A stretch of DNA of 7,196 nucleotides. It comes from an uncultured Verrucomicrobiota bacterium (lineage in GTDB: Bacteria > Verrucomicrobiota > Verrucomicrobiia > Limisphaerales > UBA9464). The notes under the pieces are model-generated. The model made no database searches. It saw only the letters and a program-made list of their open reading frames with translations, and had not been told where the DNA came from. Every line of letters begins with the position of its first letter. Positions within the stretch are counted from its first letter, which is position 1. The DNA lies in NCBI GenBank assembly GCA_903864375.1, contig CAIPFS010000158.1, positions 1 through 7,196 on the forward strand, given 5' to 3'. Both the position numbers and the translations under genes were made by a program. This document shows positions 1 through 6,577 of the stretch, piece by piece.

Positions 1-173
1 GGCTCGGCAGGAGCCTCGGTCCTGCGGACGGCCCATTGGCTTCGCTCATGCGGATGGGGCGTTTGTCGCACTTCCAAAGGCTCGGCAGGAGCCTCGGTCC
101 TGCGGACGGCCCATTGGCTTCGCCCATGCGGATGGGGCGTTGATCGCACTTCCAAAGGCTCGGCAGGAGCCTC
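1..173. repeat. 78-bp tandem repeat, two full units plus a 17-bp third start
   Basis: Units at 1-78 and 79-156 match at 75 of 78 positions. The differences are at 46 (t to c), 64 (t to g) and 65 (g to a). A third unit begins at 157 and matches for 17 bases (GGCTCGGCAGGAGCCTC) before diverging into a different continuation. Each unit can form two mutually exclusive hairpins: GGCTC 1-5 with GAGCC 11-15, or GCAGGA 7-12 with TCCTGC 20-25. A further CCCAT/ATGGG stem joins 32-36 to 54-58. The array starts at the window edge, so its true copy number is unknown. There are no unique spacers, so it is not CRISPR. The repeat is direct observation; kinship to REP-like elements is inference. Confidence 0.93.
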
Positions 174-180
174 ACCCTAC
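157..180 (+). repeat. REP-like hairpin element, forward copy
   Basis: This 24-base element starts with the 17-base head of the tandem unit and then continues CACCCTAC-like instead of into the 78-bp spacer. AGGCTC (156-161) pairs with GAGCCT (167-172) around a 5-base loop. Its reverse complement matches 230-253 at 18 of 24 positions, so the two form an inverted pair about 49 bases apart. Short imperfect palindromes in inverted pairs resemble the REP/BIME layout spread by REP-associated tyrosine transposases. No such transposase lies in this window, so mobility is inferred only from layout. Confidence 0.6.
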
Positions 181-223
181 CAATGTTGTTGGTATTCATT
201 TAATGACATCGATAAAATACAAG

Positions 224-258
224 GCCGCGGTAGGGCGAACCTCCGGGTGAGCCGCGGC
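224..258 (-). repeat. REP-like hairpin element, inverted diverged copy with GC clamp
   Basis: The core at 230-253 is the diverged reverse-complement partner of 157-180 (18/24). It is bracketed by a perfect 7-bp stem, GCCGCGG (224-230) with CCGCGGC (252-258), enclosing 21 bases. A further stretch just to the right, around 259-277 (TCCAGTTGGCTTC within it), resembles the CCATTGGCTTC part of the 78-bp unit, suggesting that diverged repeat material continues. The structure could act as an mRNA 3'-end stabiliser or weak terminator for transcripts from the gene at 426-914, but there is no T-tract and that role is speculative. Confidence 0.55.
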
Positions 259-425
259 GGTCCAGTTGGCTTCCGATTGCACCCTCCGCCCAATCCCTTT
301 CCACCGTTGTCTTCTCCTTCGCTCGTGGTCGGTTCGTAGGCAACCACGGCGGTTCGAGCTGCAACCGACCTCCAATTCAACACCAGACATGCCAGGCCTG
401 ACCCCATGTGCCACAGGATAAGAGA
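259..425. other. Non-coding remainder of the left intergenic region
   Basis: No convincing gene is seen here. Two short minus-strand open frames cross it, but both read through the REP-like repeats, look like low-complexity Arg/Pro/Gly translations of GC-rich DNA, and match no family I recognise. Together with the repeats on its left, this makes a 425-base gene-free stretch downstream of the elongation-factor gene. The visible content is repeat-derived sequence and one hairpin near the gene end. Confidence 0.6.
387..409. other. Hairpin around CAGGCCTG palindrome downstream of the Gre-family gene
   Basis: ACATG (387-391) pairs with CATGT (405-409), enclosing the perfect 8-bp palindrome CAGGCCTG (393-400). 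It lies 17 bases past the stop codon of the minus-strand gene ending at 426, where a transcript end could be. No run of T follows on the minus strand, so it is not a standard intrinsic terminator. The GGGGTCAGGCCTG string read on the minus strand resembles short dispersed repeats that I recall near REP-associated transposases in other bacteria. That similarity is from memory and unverified. Confidence 0.35.
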
Positions 426-914
426 CTACCAAACACCGGCCACTTCGAATTCCTGGCGGGTACCCCCTAGATCGAGGCGTAAGCGCGCCCCACGCTTTTG
501 TCCCATCAATTGCTGACCGAGGGGCGACTGGGGAGTGATGACGCAGATTTCGTGCTCGTCAGCTTCCACCTCCATTCCTCCAGCCCGGGGACCAACAAAA
601 TAGAGGGCTTTTCCTTTCGGGCTTTTCAGTTGAACCAGGGATCCCAATTGAACCGGGGAGGTGGGATCGGCTGTATCGGACGGAAGCGCATGAAACTGTT
701 CGATGGCGAGTTCCACCTCCTTGACCTTCTGGGCCTGGCCTCGCGCCAGGTAGGAGGCTTCGAGTCCGCGGGTATCGTATTTGTTCTCGGCCTTGCTCTG
801 TTCATCGGTGGCCTCGAAATGAGCAGCCCGGGCGGCGCGGTAGAGGAGTTCCCGCTCTTCGCCCAGCTGGGCGACGATTTGCGCAATGATGCGATGTTTC
901 GGAGGAGAAATCAT
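426..914 (-). CDS. GreA/GreB-family transcription elongation factor
   Basis: The 162-residue product is close to the usual Gre length of about 158. Residues 1-76 are a charged helical hairpin (coiled coil) with a polar, acidic tip at about 37-50 (DEQSKAENKYDTRG), the place where Gre factors carry the acidic residues that reach the RNA polymerase active site. Residues 88-162 are the globular GreA/B C-terminal domain, with the hallmark VITPQSPLGQQLMGQKRG. Family members act in the cytoplasm, stimulating transcript cleavage to rescue backtracked polymerase. The KYDTRGLEASYLA tip is that of a GreAB-like subgroup rather than classical GreA, so a paralogue is likelier than the housekeeping protein. 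The ATG start has no Shine-Dalgarno sequence. It lies 36 bases after the stop of the dehydrogenase gene, in the same frame, suggesting co-transcription and perhaps translational coupling. The stop is TAG. Confidence 0.88.
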   Translation of the reverse strand: MISPPKHRIIAQIVAQLGEERELLYRAARAAHFEATDEQSKAENKYDTRGLEASYLARGQAQKVKEVELAIEQFHALPSDTADPTSPVQLGSLVQLKSPKGKALYFVGPRAGGMEVEADEHEICVITPQSPLGQQLMGQKRGARLRLDLGGTRQEFEVAGVW

Positions 915-950
915 GCTGGGATACGGCTTGGGGGCGGTCGCTTCGATGGA

Positions 951-3900
951 CTAGCGGGTCAGTCTCTGGGTCAGGAGATAGGCCAGCAGGTGATTGAAAT
1001 CGCCCGCCGGTATGGCTTCTCCGAAATTATCCGGCATCAGTGACTGGTCACTCTCACGGCGTTCACGAAGGTCCGCCTTGCGGACGGAGAATTCCCTTCC
1101 GGTGGCGTCGGCCAGGATCAGCAAATCTCCCTCCTCCCGTCTCATGAGGCCCGACAGGACATCTCCGTCCTTCAGGGTCAGGAGGGTTTGCCGGAAGGCC
1201 TTGTCGACATTCCGATTGGGATCGAGAATGTCTTCACACAACCGGTCAAGGCCGCGATTTCCGATCCCTGTCAATTGGGGGCCAACGAGGCCACCCGCGC
1301 CATCGATTTGATGGCAGGGAGCGCAGCTGACGCTAAAAAGACGCTTTCCTTCGACGGGATTGGATGTGGATGCATCGAAGTGGCTGCGGCGCTCGGATAT
1401 CAAGTGATCTCTGGCTTCGTCGGCGGGAGGCAGACCCCGGGTTAGCCGGTCCAATCGTGCCTGCCAGTCGGGGGGATTTGCCGCTTGAATGCGGTTCCGG
1501 GTTCCGGCGGCTTGTAGAATTCGGGCCGGGGCCTGACCCTTTTCCACAGCAGTCAGAAAAGCATCAGCCCCTTCGTGGCTGGAGATGAGGGAGGAGGCCC
1601 AAATGGCTTGAAGGCGGTAGGGGGCGGCCTTGAGAGCCTGGAGAATTCGCTGGCGTGCGGATGGGGCATTTTGTTCCGCCAGAAGTTGACCGAACTTCTC
1701 CCGGAAATGCTCGGATGACGGGGGGGATTCGAGCAGGGGATCGAGAGCGGGGATCGAGAGGACCGGGTCCAGTTCCAGAGCGCTGTGTGCGGCGGCCAGT
1801 CGGACGTCGGTGCCACGTTGTTCGTCCTGCGCCAGTGCAACCAGTGCCGCTGCACGGGCGGTTAGGCCGAGTTGACGCGCCAACTGAAGGGCGGCGACCT
1901 GCTGGTCTGAGCTGGGGCGTGGTCCAGCGGTTGGCCACGGGATGGCCGTGGATTCAGGTTGGGCCAGGTCGATCCAGGCGTAGGCCGAGCCGGTGTCGCC
2001 ATCGGTGAGTTCCAGATAGACCTTGTGTCCGGCCAGACCGGACAAATCCCAGGTGACCTTCTGGCTGGCGTCATGGCGAGGCGGTGCCGCTTCTCGGACA
2101 ACTGCCTTGGATTCTGCGTCGCGAAGCACCAAGCGATTCTTGTGGGCAGCGGGTTGATCGGGCGGACCGTCATGGCCTCCGAGCCAGAAACTCAATGCAG
2201 CAGGTGCGACAAAGGCAGGGGATTGCAGGATACCGGTCAGGCCCTCTCCATGGGGAAAGCTGGAAAGGACCCGGACCGGGGTTCCGTCCGCCAGACGACG
2301 GGATTCAAAATCCCAGGGATTTGACGTGGGCGCAGCGTCGAGCGTCTGATTTCTCCAACCGGCAGACGGGTCCGGTCGATCCAGCACCTGACCCACCAAT
2401 TCCTGTCCCCAGTCCTTTAATTCGGGCGTCAGAGGCAATCCACGTTGTTCCAATCCCTTCTGCATCGACTGGAACAGGCCGAGCCTGGCTTCGAAATCCA
2501 GGGAGAGGCTGCTCCGGGCAAACTGAACCAGAGTCGCCAACTCCGTTTCGGGTGCATAACGGGCGGCGTGTTTCAGGACATCAGCGATCCCGGGGTGGGG
2601 GTCAGGCTCTGCGGCCAGTGCCGGAAGATTCCGGGTCAGCAGCGCGGCCGCTTCAGCGGTTGGAACGGCGATGGCGACATCGGCGAGCCTTCGAACTTCG
2701 GACGGATTCCAGTCGGTGGAAAGGGCCGCCACGATGGTGGCAGAATCGAGCAATTGATCCCGGAGGGACTTGCGCAGGACGTAGATCAGGTGGGTGTCGG
2801 TGGCATCCGCTTTCGCCAGCGCGGACAGGAGCGGTCGTAGATGCTGGATTGAGGGAGTGGCGGCGAGTGCCTCTGCGGCGCAGCGCCGCACCAGCGCATC
2901 CGGGTCGGTGAGTCGCTCGAGTGCGGCCGCCGACAGTTGATGGAGTCGCAGGCGCTGGTCGGGCGGCAGTGTGCCGCCCGGTTTTGTCCGCCGCAGTTCC
3001 TCCAGTTCGGCGGTTGCGAGCCGCATGGCGTGGGTTCGAACCAGCGGGGAGGGGGAGGTGGTCGCCTCCATCCACTGGTTATTAAAAGAGGGGGAATGCC
3101 ATCGACTCAACAGCCAGAGCAGGCTGATGTGTTGGGCCTCGTTGGCTGGCTTTCGGGCGGCGATTTCCAACGAAGCAAGTACCTGGCTTCCGAAACGGTC
3201 GGCCAGATCATTCATGGCCAGCATCCGCCGATTCAGGTTCGGTGAACCGAGTTCCCCCAGGAGTCCGTCGAGGTCCTGCGCCAAAGCCGCTGGTCGCAGG
3301 TGCGGGGTGGCGCTGCCTCCCTTGTAGACCACCCGCCAGATGCGTCCGTGATCGTGGTCGCGGCCCGGATGGGACAGCGGCACTTCGTAATGCCCGATAA
3401 TCCGATTATAGAAATCAGCAATGTACAGGGCTCCATCTGGTCCCAGGAGGTTGTCGACCGGGCGGAACCAGGGGTCATCGGCGACCACAAAGTCAGGTTC
3501 CTCCACGGCACGGGGAGAGGATCCATGAAACTCCAGACGGTCATGATTGATCCGGCTGGTCATGACGTTGCCGATCAACACGTGGTCGCGGTATTCGGCG
3601 GGCCAGAGATCGTCGGTGTAATAAATCATGCCGTCGATGGCGGTTGAACCATGGGCATGTTCCATCAGCACCGGGGCAAATCCCAGGCCGTCATGAGGCT
3701 TCCCAAAGCTGGGGTAATACCCGCCGGACAACAATTGATAGACCGGGGCGCTGTGGCAGTCGCTGGAGTAAAGGTTGCCACGTTCGTCCCAGGCCAGACC
3801 GAACGGATTCACCTGTCCCCAGGTGTGGTGCTCCATCCGGGAACCGTCCAGGCGCATCCGGTAGGTATTCCCGGAATTGAGATCGACCTGATTCCCGTCG

Positions 3901-4538
3901 CGCCCATGGACGTGGGAATCGTTGTTGAACCCGTGGGTGGCGTAGAGCCAGCCATCGAATCCCCGGCGGAACGACGCCTGATTTCCATGGGTGTCCCGAC
4001 TTACGTCGAAGGCACCGTAAAGGAGTTCCCGACGGTCGGCGCGGCCATCGCCGTCCGTGTCCTCCAAAAGCCAGATATTCGGAATCGACCAGACGATGGC
4101 CTTCCAGGTCACTTTCCCATCGGGACCCGGCGAGCGGAAGGGGTAGACCCCGATGGGGATGTTCAACCCGTCGGCGAATTGGGTCACCTTCCTTGCCCGG
4201 CCATCGGGACCGAAATCCTCAAAAATCATCAGTCGATCCCTCCCGGGCCGGTCTTTGGCCGGAAAGGGGTACTCCACGCTGGTGGTGACCCAGAGCCGTC
4301 CGGTGGCATCGAATGCCAGATTCATCGGCTTGTGGATATCCGGTTCGGCGGCCACCAACTGGATTTCAAAACCAGGTGGAACATGCAACTTGGCGAGCTC
4401 GGCCGCCGTGGTCAGGGGTGGGGTCGAGCGGACGCCCAGGGCAAATTCATCCTCCGTTTGCGCCGTTACACCAGCGCGCAAGAACCAGCAGGCGGCCAGG
4501 ATACCAGAGAACCAGCAACGACGGGGAACGGAGGTCAC
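951..4538 (-). CDS. PVC-type exported dehydrogenase-like propeller, HEAT repeat and CxxCH haem protein
   Basis: This 1195-residue protein has a signal peptide (about 1-26, hydrophobic core 10-20, likely cut after VTA). Residues 45-405 form a beta-propeller of the Pirellula/Verrucomicrobium putative membrane-bound dehydrogenase type, related to quinoprotein sugar dehydrogenases. It has an EF-hand-like calcium loop DTDGDGRADRRE (160-171) and the motif NPFGLAWDERGNLYSSDCH (244-262). HEAT-like helices span about 420-710. A beta-sandwich, probably ligand-binding, spans about 740-860 (WLGGHDGPP, DGDTGSAYAW). More helical repeats follow at 875-1050. A C-terminal cytochrome c-like domain has CAPCH at 1072-1076 and a possible distal Met in SLMPDNF (M1168). 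By family it is probably a periplasmic oxidoreductase passing electrons to its haem; the substrate is unknown. The start is GTG: an in-frame TAG lies four codons upstream (4548-4550) and AGGA sits 7 bases before it. By eye, H184 matches the catalytic His of soluble glucose dehydrogenase, but the PQQ-site Arg is replaced by V243. Confidence 0.92.
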   Translation of the reverse strand: MTSVPRRCWFSGILAACWFLRAGVTAQTEDEFALGVRSTPPLTTAAELAKLHVPPGFEIQLVAAEPDIHKPMNLAFDATGRLWVTTSVEYPFPAKDRPGRDRLMIFEDFGPDGRARKVTQFADGLNIPIGVYPFRSPGPDGKVTWKAIVWSIPNIWLLEDTDGDGRADRRELLYGAFDVSRDTHGNQASFRRGFDGWLYATHGFNNDSHVHGRDGNQVDLNSGNTYRMRLDGSRMEHHTWGQVNPFGLAWDERGNLYSSDCHSAPVYQLLSGGYYPSFGKPHDGLGFAPVLMEHAHGSTAIDGMIYYTDDLWPAEYRDHVLIGNVMTSRINHDRLEFHGSSPRAVEEPDFVVADDPWFRPVDNLLGPDGALYIADFYNRIIGHYEVPLSHPGRDHDHGRIWRVVYKGGSATPHLRPAALAQDLDGLLGELGSPNLNRRMLAMNDLADRFGSQVLASLEIAARKPANEAQHISLLWLLSRWHSPSFNNQWMEATTSPSPLVRTHAMRLATAELEELRRTKPGGTLPPDQRLRLHQLSAAALERLTDPDALVRRCAAEALAATPSIQHLRPLLSALAKADATDTHLIYVLRKSLRDQLLDSATIVAALSTDWNPSEVRRLADVAIAVPTAEAAALLTRNLPALAAEPDPHPGIADVLKHAARYAPETELATLVQFARSSLSLDFEARLGLFQSMQKGLEQRGLPLTPELKDWGQELVGQVLDRPDPSAGWRNQTLDAAPTSNPWDFESRRLADGTPVRVLSSFPHGEGLTGILQSPAFVAPAALSFWLGGHDGPPDQPAAHKNRLVLRDAESKAVVREAAPPRHDASQKVTWDLSGLAGHKVYLELTDGDTGSAYAWIDLAQPESTAIPWPTAGPRPSSDQQVAALQLARQLGLTARAAALVALAQDEQRGTDVRLAAAHSALELDPVLSIPALDPLLESPPSSEHFREKFGQLLAEQNAPSARQRILQALKAAPYRLQAIWASSLISSHEGADAFLTAVEKGQAPARILQAAGTRNRIQAANPPDWQARLDRLTRGLPPADEARDHLISERRSHFDASTSNPVEGKRLFSVSCAPCHQIDGAGGLVGPQLTGIGNRGLDRLCEDILDPNRNVDKAFRQTLLTLKDGDVLSGLMRREEGDLLILADATGREFSVRKADLRERRESDQSLMPDNFGEAIPAGDFNHLLAYLLTQRLTR

Positions 4539-4545
4539 CCCCTCA

Positions 4546-4549
4546 TCCT
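4546..4549 (-). promoter_or_regulatory. Likely ribosome binding site for the dehydrogenase gene
   Basis: Read on the minus strand, AGGA followed by TGAGGGG stands directly before the GTG start, with 7 bases between AGGA and the start. The in-frame TAG at 4548-4550 rules out any start further upstream in this frame, so this site and the GTG at 4538 fix the N-terminus. Confidence 0.5.
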
Positions 4550-4577
4550 AGCGCCGTTTTGAATCCCGAAAAGCGCT
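4550..4577. other. Inverted repeat upstream of the dehydrogenase start
   Basis: AGCGC (4550-4554) pairs with GCGCT (4573-4577) and TTTT (4557-4560) with AAAA (4569-4572), with a 2-base bulge and an 8-base loop. It ends 11 bases before the GTG start of the minus-strand gene. It could be an operator or a leader hairpin next to the ribosome binding site. The 161-base gap that holds it contains no convincing terminator or sigma-70 promoter. Confidence 0.35.
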
Positions 4578-4699
4578 GAAATCAACTGCGGGAAAAATCC
4601 GCTCCTTCACTCCCGGTCCCGGTCAACTGGTCGCACAAGCCGTCCGGCACTCCATTGGAACGGCGAACGAAGAGGGACGGGATCGACGGAGATCGGGAA

Positions 4700-6472
4700 T
4701 TACTTCCCTGGGATCGTTGCCCCTGAGTTTTCGACACGATACCGGTAGAACCGGCTGAGGGCCTTTTCTGTCGAGTCCCAGACCGACTGCATGGAATCGT
4801 TCCCGACCAGCGTGGTCAGTGTCATCCAGTCGGCTGTTTCGGGGGCCGCAGAATAATCGATGACATATCGGAATCCCGATTCGGTCCAAAAAGAAATGTT
4901 AACCCCCTGTTTACCCGAAAAGTTGTAGCGATCAACAGTCTGAGGCAGGGGCGATGGAGGTGTCTCGTCGTCACGAACCGTCAATACCGCCGTGGAATTC
5001 TCTCCCAGACTCATCCCGTCCGAGGGCTGTGACAAGTGGACGGTCAATCGACGGTTACCCTGGGTTACCTGGTCATTCAGCAGCGGAATTTGCAGCGTCG
5101 CCTCCGACTTTCCGGACGGAAACGAAATGGTTCCAGTTTGGGAGCCATCCATGGTTGCCAGGAGGTCGGGATCCCCGTCGATGGAGTAGGAGACGTTGCC
5201 CTCAAATCCCGTGGCACCGGTGCGCACGAGGCTCAATGACGCCCTTCCAGCCGCCTCGTTGACGATAAATCCCGGGGCGGCAAAGGTGACGACTCCCGGT
5301 GAATCGTCATCGACAATCGTGACATTGATTTGAACGGGTGCCGAGGTGACGCCTTCACTGACGACCCAGAGTTCCAGGAGCAGGTTTTCGTCGGGTTCTG
5401 ATGTGGAGTCGTTGAGGATGTCGACCGCAAAACTGCCGAAGTACTCTCCCGGATTCAGGTCCATCGAAGCCGATACGATTTTGTAATCCGCACCATCGGT
5501 CGCCGAGCCCCCCCGGGATCGAAGCAGGACTTGTGCGGGGGCTTGGGGACTGGGGAGGGCCACCTTGAACGGGAGGTTGAGGGTTCCAATGCTCTCAGGA
5601 ATGGTCCACACGGTTCCTCCGGCATAAATCACAGGGGCAAGACCTGAGGGTGTGGGTGCCTTCGAGCCGCTGATCACCGCGGAATGAATGGTTAGATTCC
5701 CGGCGAGGTCTTCTGCTTCGAGTTCCAGGCGCACCTCCCGATCGTCAGGCAGCAGGACATTGGGAATCGTGAACGTCCCGTTGGTTCCCACGGCAACCTC
5801 TTCAATCCGCAATTGATTGATGGTGTCACTTCCCGGAGCACCGGAAGCATCGGGCGGAAGCGTTTCAGTAAAATGAAGGCGCCGCACGGCGACGTTGTCA
5901 GTGACAACTCCCGTCAATTGTATCTGGTTGGATTCGGCCCTGACGGGGGTGCCTGCCACCGAAAACGCCGGAACCAGCCACCTGGGGCCATCGATCATCA
6001 ATTGGGGGCCGACGAAATCCCCAGACAGAACCGTGACAAAGCCTTGGTACTCGAGTTGGTCACTGCCAATGACGCTGAACAGGAGAGGAGATTTTCCCGA
6101 GGGAAGATTGGTGACCAATAACTCGAAACGATGGTCACTCCCGTATATCAATGGCTGAGGGTTGCCCGTGCCGAGAGACCAGGTTGCCGAAATGGGGGAA
6201 ACGGTCGACGGAAGGAGGAGCGTTCCGCGAATGAGAACGACAGAATTGAGAGGTGTTGCAACGGCGTATCCTGGTATCGTCAGGTCGACGCTGAGTGGGG
6301 AGGCATCGGGCCCACTTTGTTGAGCGCTCGCCGAAACCAAGTCGAAGGCCACAATCAGGGCGAATGCTCGACGTGCCCATCGTGCAAACCGCAGGAGATG
6401 CGGACCGGCCGTCCTTTCTCCGGGGAGGCAATCTTTGAATGTGGTCATGACAGTGAAGGCGTTGGCTTTCAT
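4700..6472 (-). CDS. Secreted protein with two Calx-beta domains
   Basis: The product has 590 residues. A long basic N-terminus leads into a signal peptide core (about 35-48) with likely cleavage after SASA (50). Starting at M9 would give a more usual signal peptide, and neither ATG has a clear Shine-Dalgarno sequence. Residues 185-270 look like an Ig-like sandwich (TDNVAVRRLHF, EDLAGNLT). The first Calx-beta domain (about 288-390) is canonical: DGADYKI, DSTSEPDENLLLEL and a closing VDDD. The second (about 393-503) ends in VRDDE but lacks the DY and ExDE acidic motifs. Residues 515-585 form a small beta domain ending RFYRYRVEN, of a kind common at the end of verrucomicrobial exported proteins. 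Calx-beta domains bind calcium and occur in surface and adhesion proteins, so an extracellular structural or binding role is likely. No PEP-CTERM or LPXTG anchor and no enzymatic motif is visible. It shares orientation with its neighbours, but gaps of 105 and 161 bases leave operon membership open. Confidence 0.85.
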   Translation of the reverse strand: MKANAFTVMTTFKDCLPGERTAGPHLLRFARWARRAFALIVAFDLVSASAQQSGPDASPLSVDLTIPGYAVATPLNSVVLIRGTLLLPSTVSPISATWSLGTGNPQPLIYGSDHRFELLVTNLPSGKSPLLFSVIGSDQLEYQGFVTVLSGDFVGPQLMIDGPRWLVPAFSVAGTPVRAESNQIQLTGVVTDNVAVRRLHFTETLPPDASGAPGSDTINQLRIEEVAVGTNGTFTIPNVLLPDDREVRLELEAEDLAGNLTIHSAVISGSKAPTPSGLAPVIYAGGTVWTIPESIGTLNLPFKVALPSPQAPAQVLLRSRGGSATDGADYKIVSASMDLNPGEYFGSFAVDILNDSTSEPDENLLLELWVVSEGVTSAPVQINVTIVDDDSPGVVTFAAPGFIVNEAAGRASLSLVRTGATGFEGNVSYSIDGDPDLLATMDGSQTGTISFPSGKSEATLQIPLLNDQVTQGNRRLTVHLSQPSDGMSLGENSTAVLTVRDDETPPSPLPQTVDRYNFSGKQGVNISFWTESGFRYVIDYSAAPETADWMTLTTLVGNDSMQSVWDSTEKALSRFYRYRVENSGATIPGK

Positions 6473-6577
6473 GGTTTGAGGGCGGTTATCATCGGTATTT
6501 TTTCCCTGTTCGGTCCGAAGGATTTCGATTTCAAACCAAGGTCGGCGTTCGTTTAAAAGATGGGTGGGAGTGGGGCG
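6473..6577. other. Short intergenic region upstream of the Calx-beta gene
   Basis: These 105 bases separate the membrane-protein stop from the Calx-beta start. Read on the minus strand, they are locally richer in A and T (TTTAAA, GGGAAAAAATACC, GATGATAAC) than the coding DNA on either side, as expected of a promoter region. No hexamer pair with good spacing stands out, and no terminator hairpin is seen. Confidence 0.3.

Noticed and set aside
1..173. CRISPR array
   Set aside because: The repeat is a 78-bp direct tandem with near-identical content throughout. There are no unique spacers between short repeats and no cas genes.
177..432. Two overlapping minus-strand frames of 76 and 78 residues
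   Set aside because: Both read through the REP-like repeats and resemble no known protein. One overlaps the end of the Gre gene. Treated as translated repeat DNA.
498..1043. 181-residue plus-strand open frame
   Set aside because: It is antisense to the Gre-family gene, which has clear homology features; this frame has none.
2084..2911. 275-residue plus-strand open frame
   Set aside because: It is antisense to the HEAT and beta-sandwich part of the dehydrogenase. Its composition is Arg/Pro/Gly-rich with no domain pattern.
3651..4562. 303-residue plus-strand open frame
   Set aside because: It lies wholly antisense to the recognisable propeller of the dehydrogenase gene, and its translation shows no family motif. 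Long antisense frames are common in GC-rich coding DNA.
4557..4585. Sigma-70 promoter TTGATT, 17 bases, TCAAAA (minus strand) for the dehydrogenase
   Set aside because: The -10 hexamer matches only 3 of 6 positions and lacks the two most conserved bases, too weak to annotate.
4640..4699. Intrinsic terminator after the Calx-beta gene
   Set aside because: A GCCGT/ACGGC pairing can be drawn, but its loop is long and no T-tract follows on the minus strand.
4700..4760. PEP-CTERM or other C-terminal anchor on the Calx-beta protein
   Set aside because: The C-terminus ends RFYRYRVENSGATIPGK, with no hydrophobic helix and no basic tail of the sorting-signal type.
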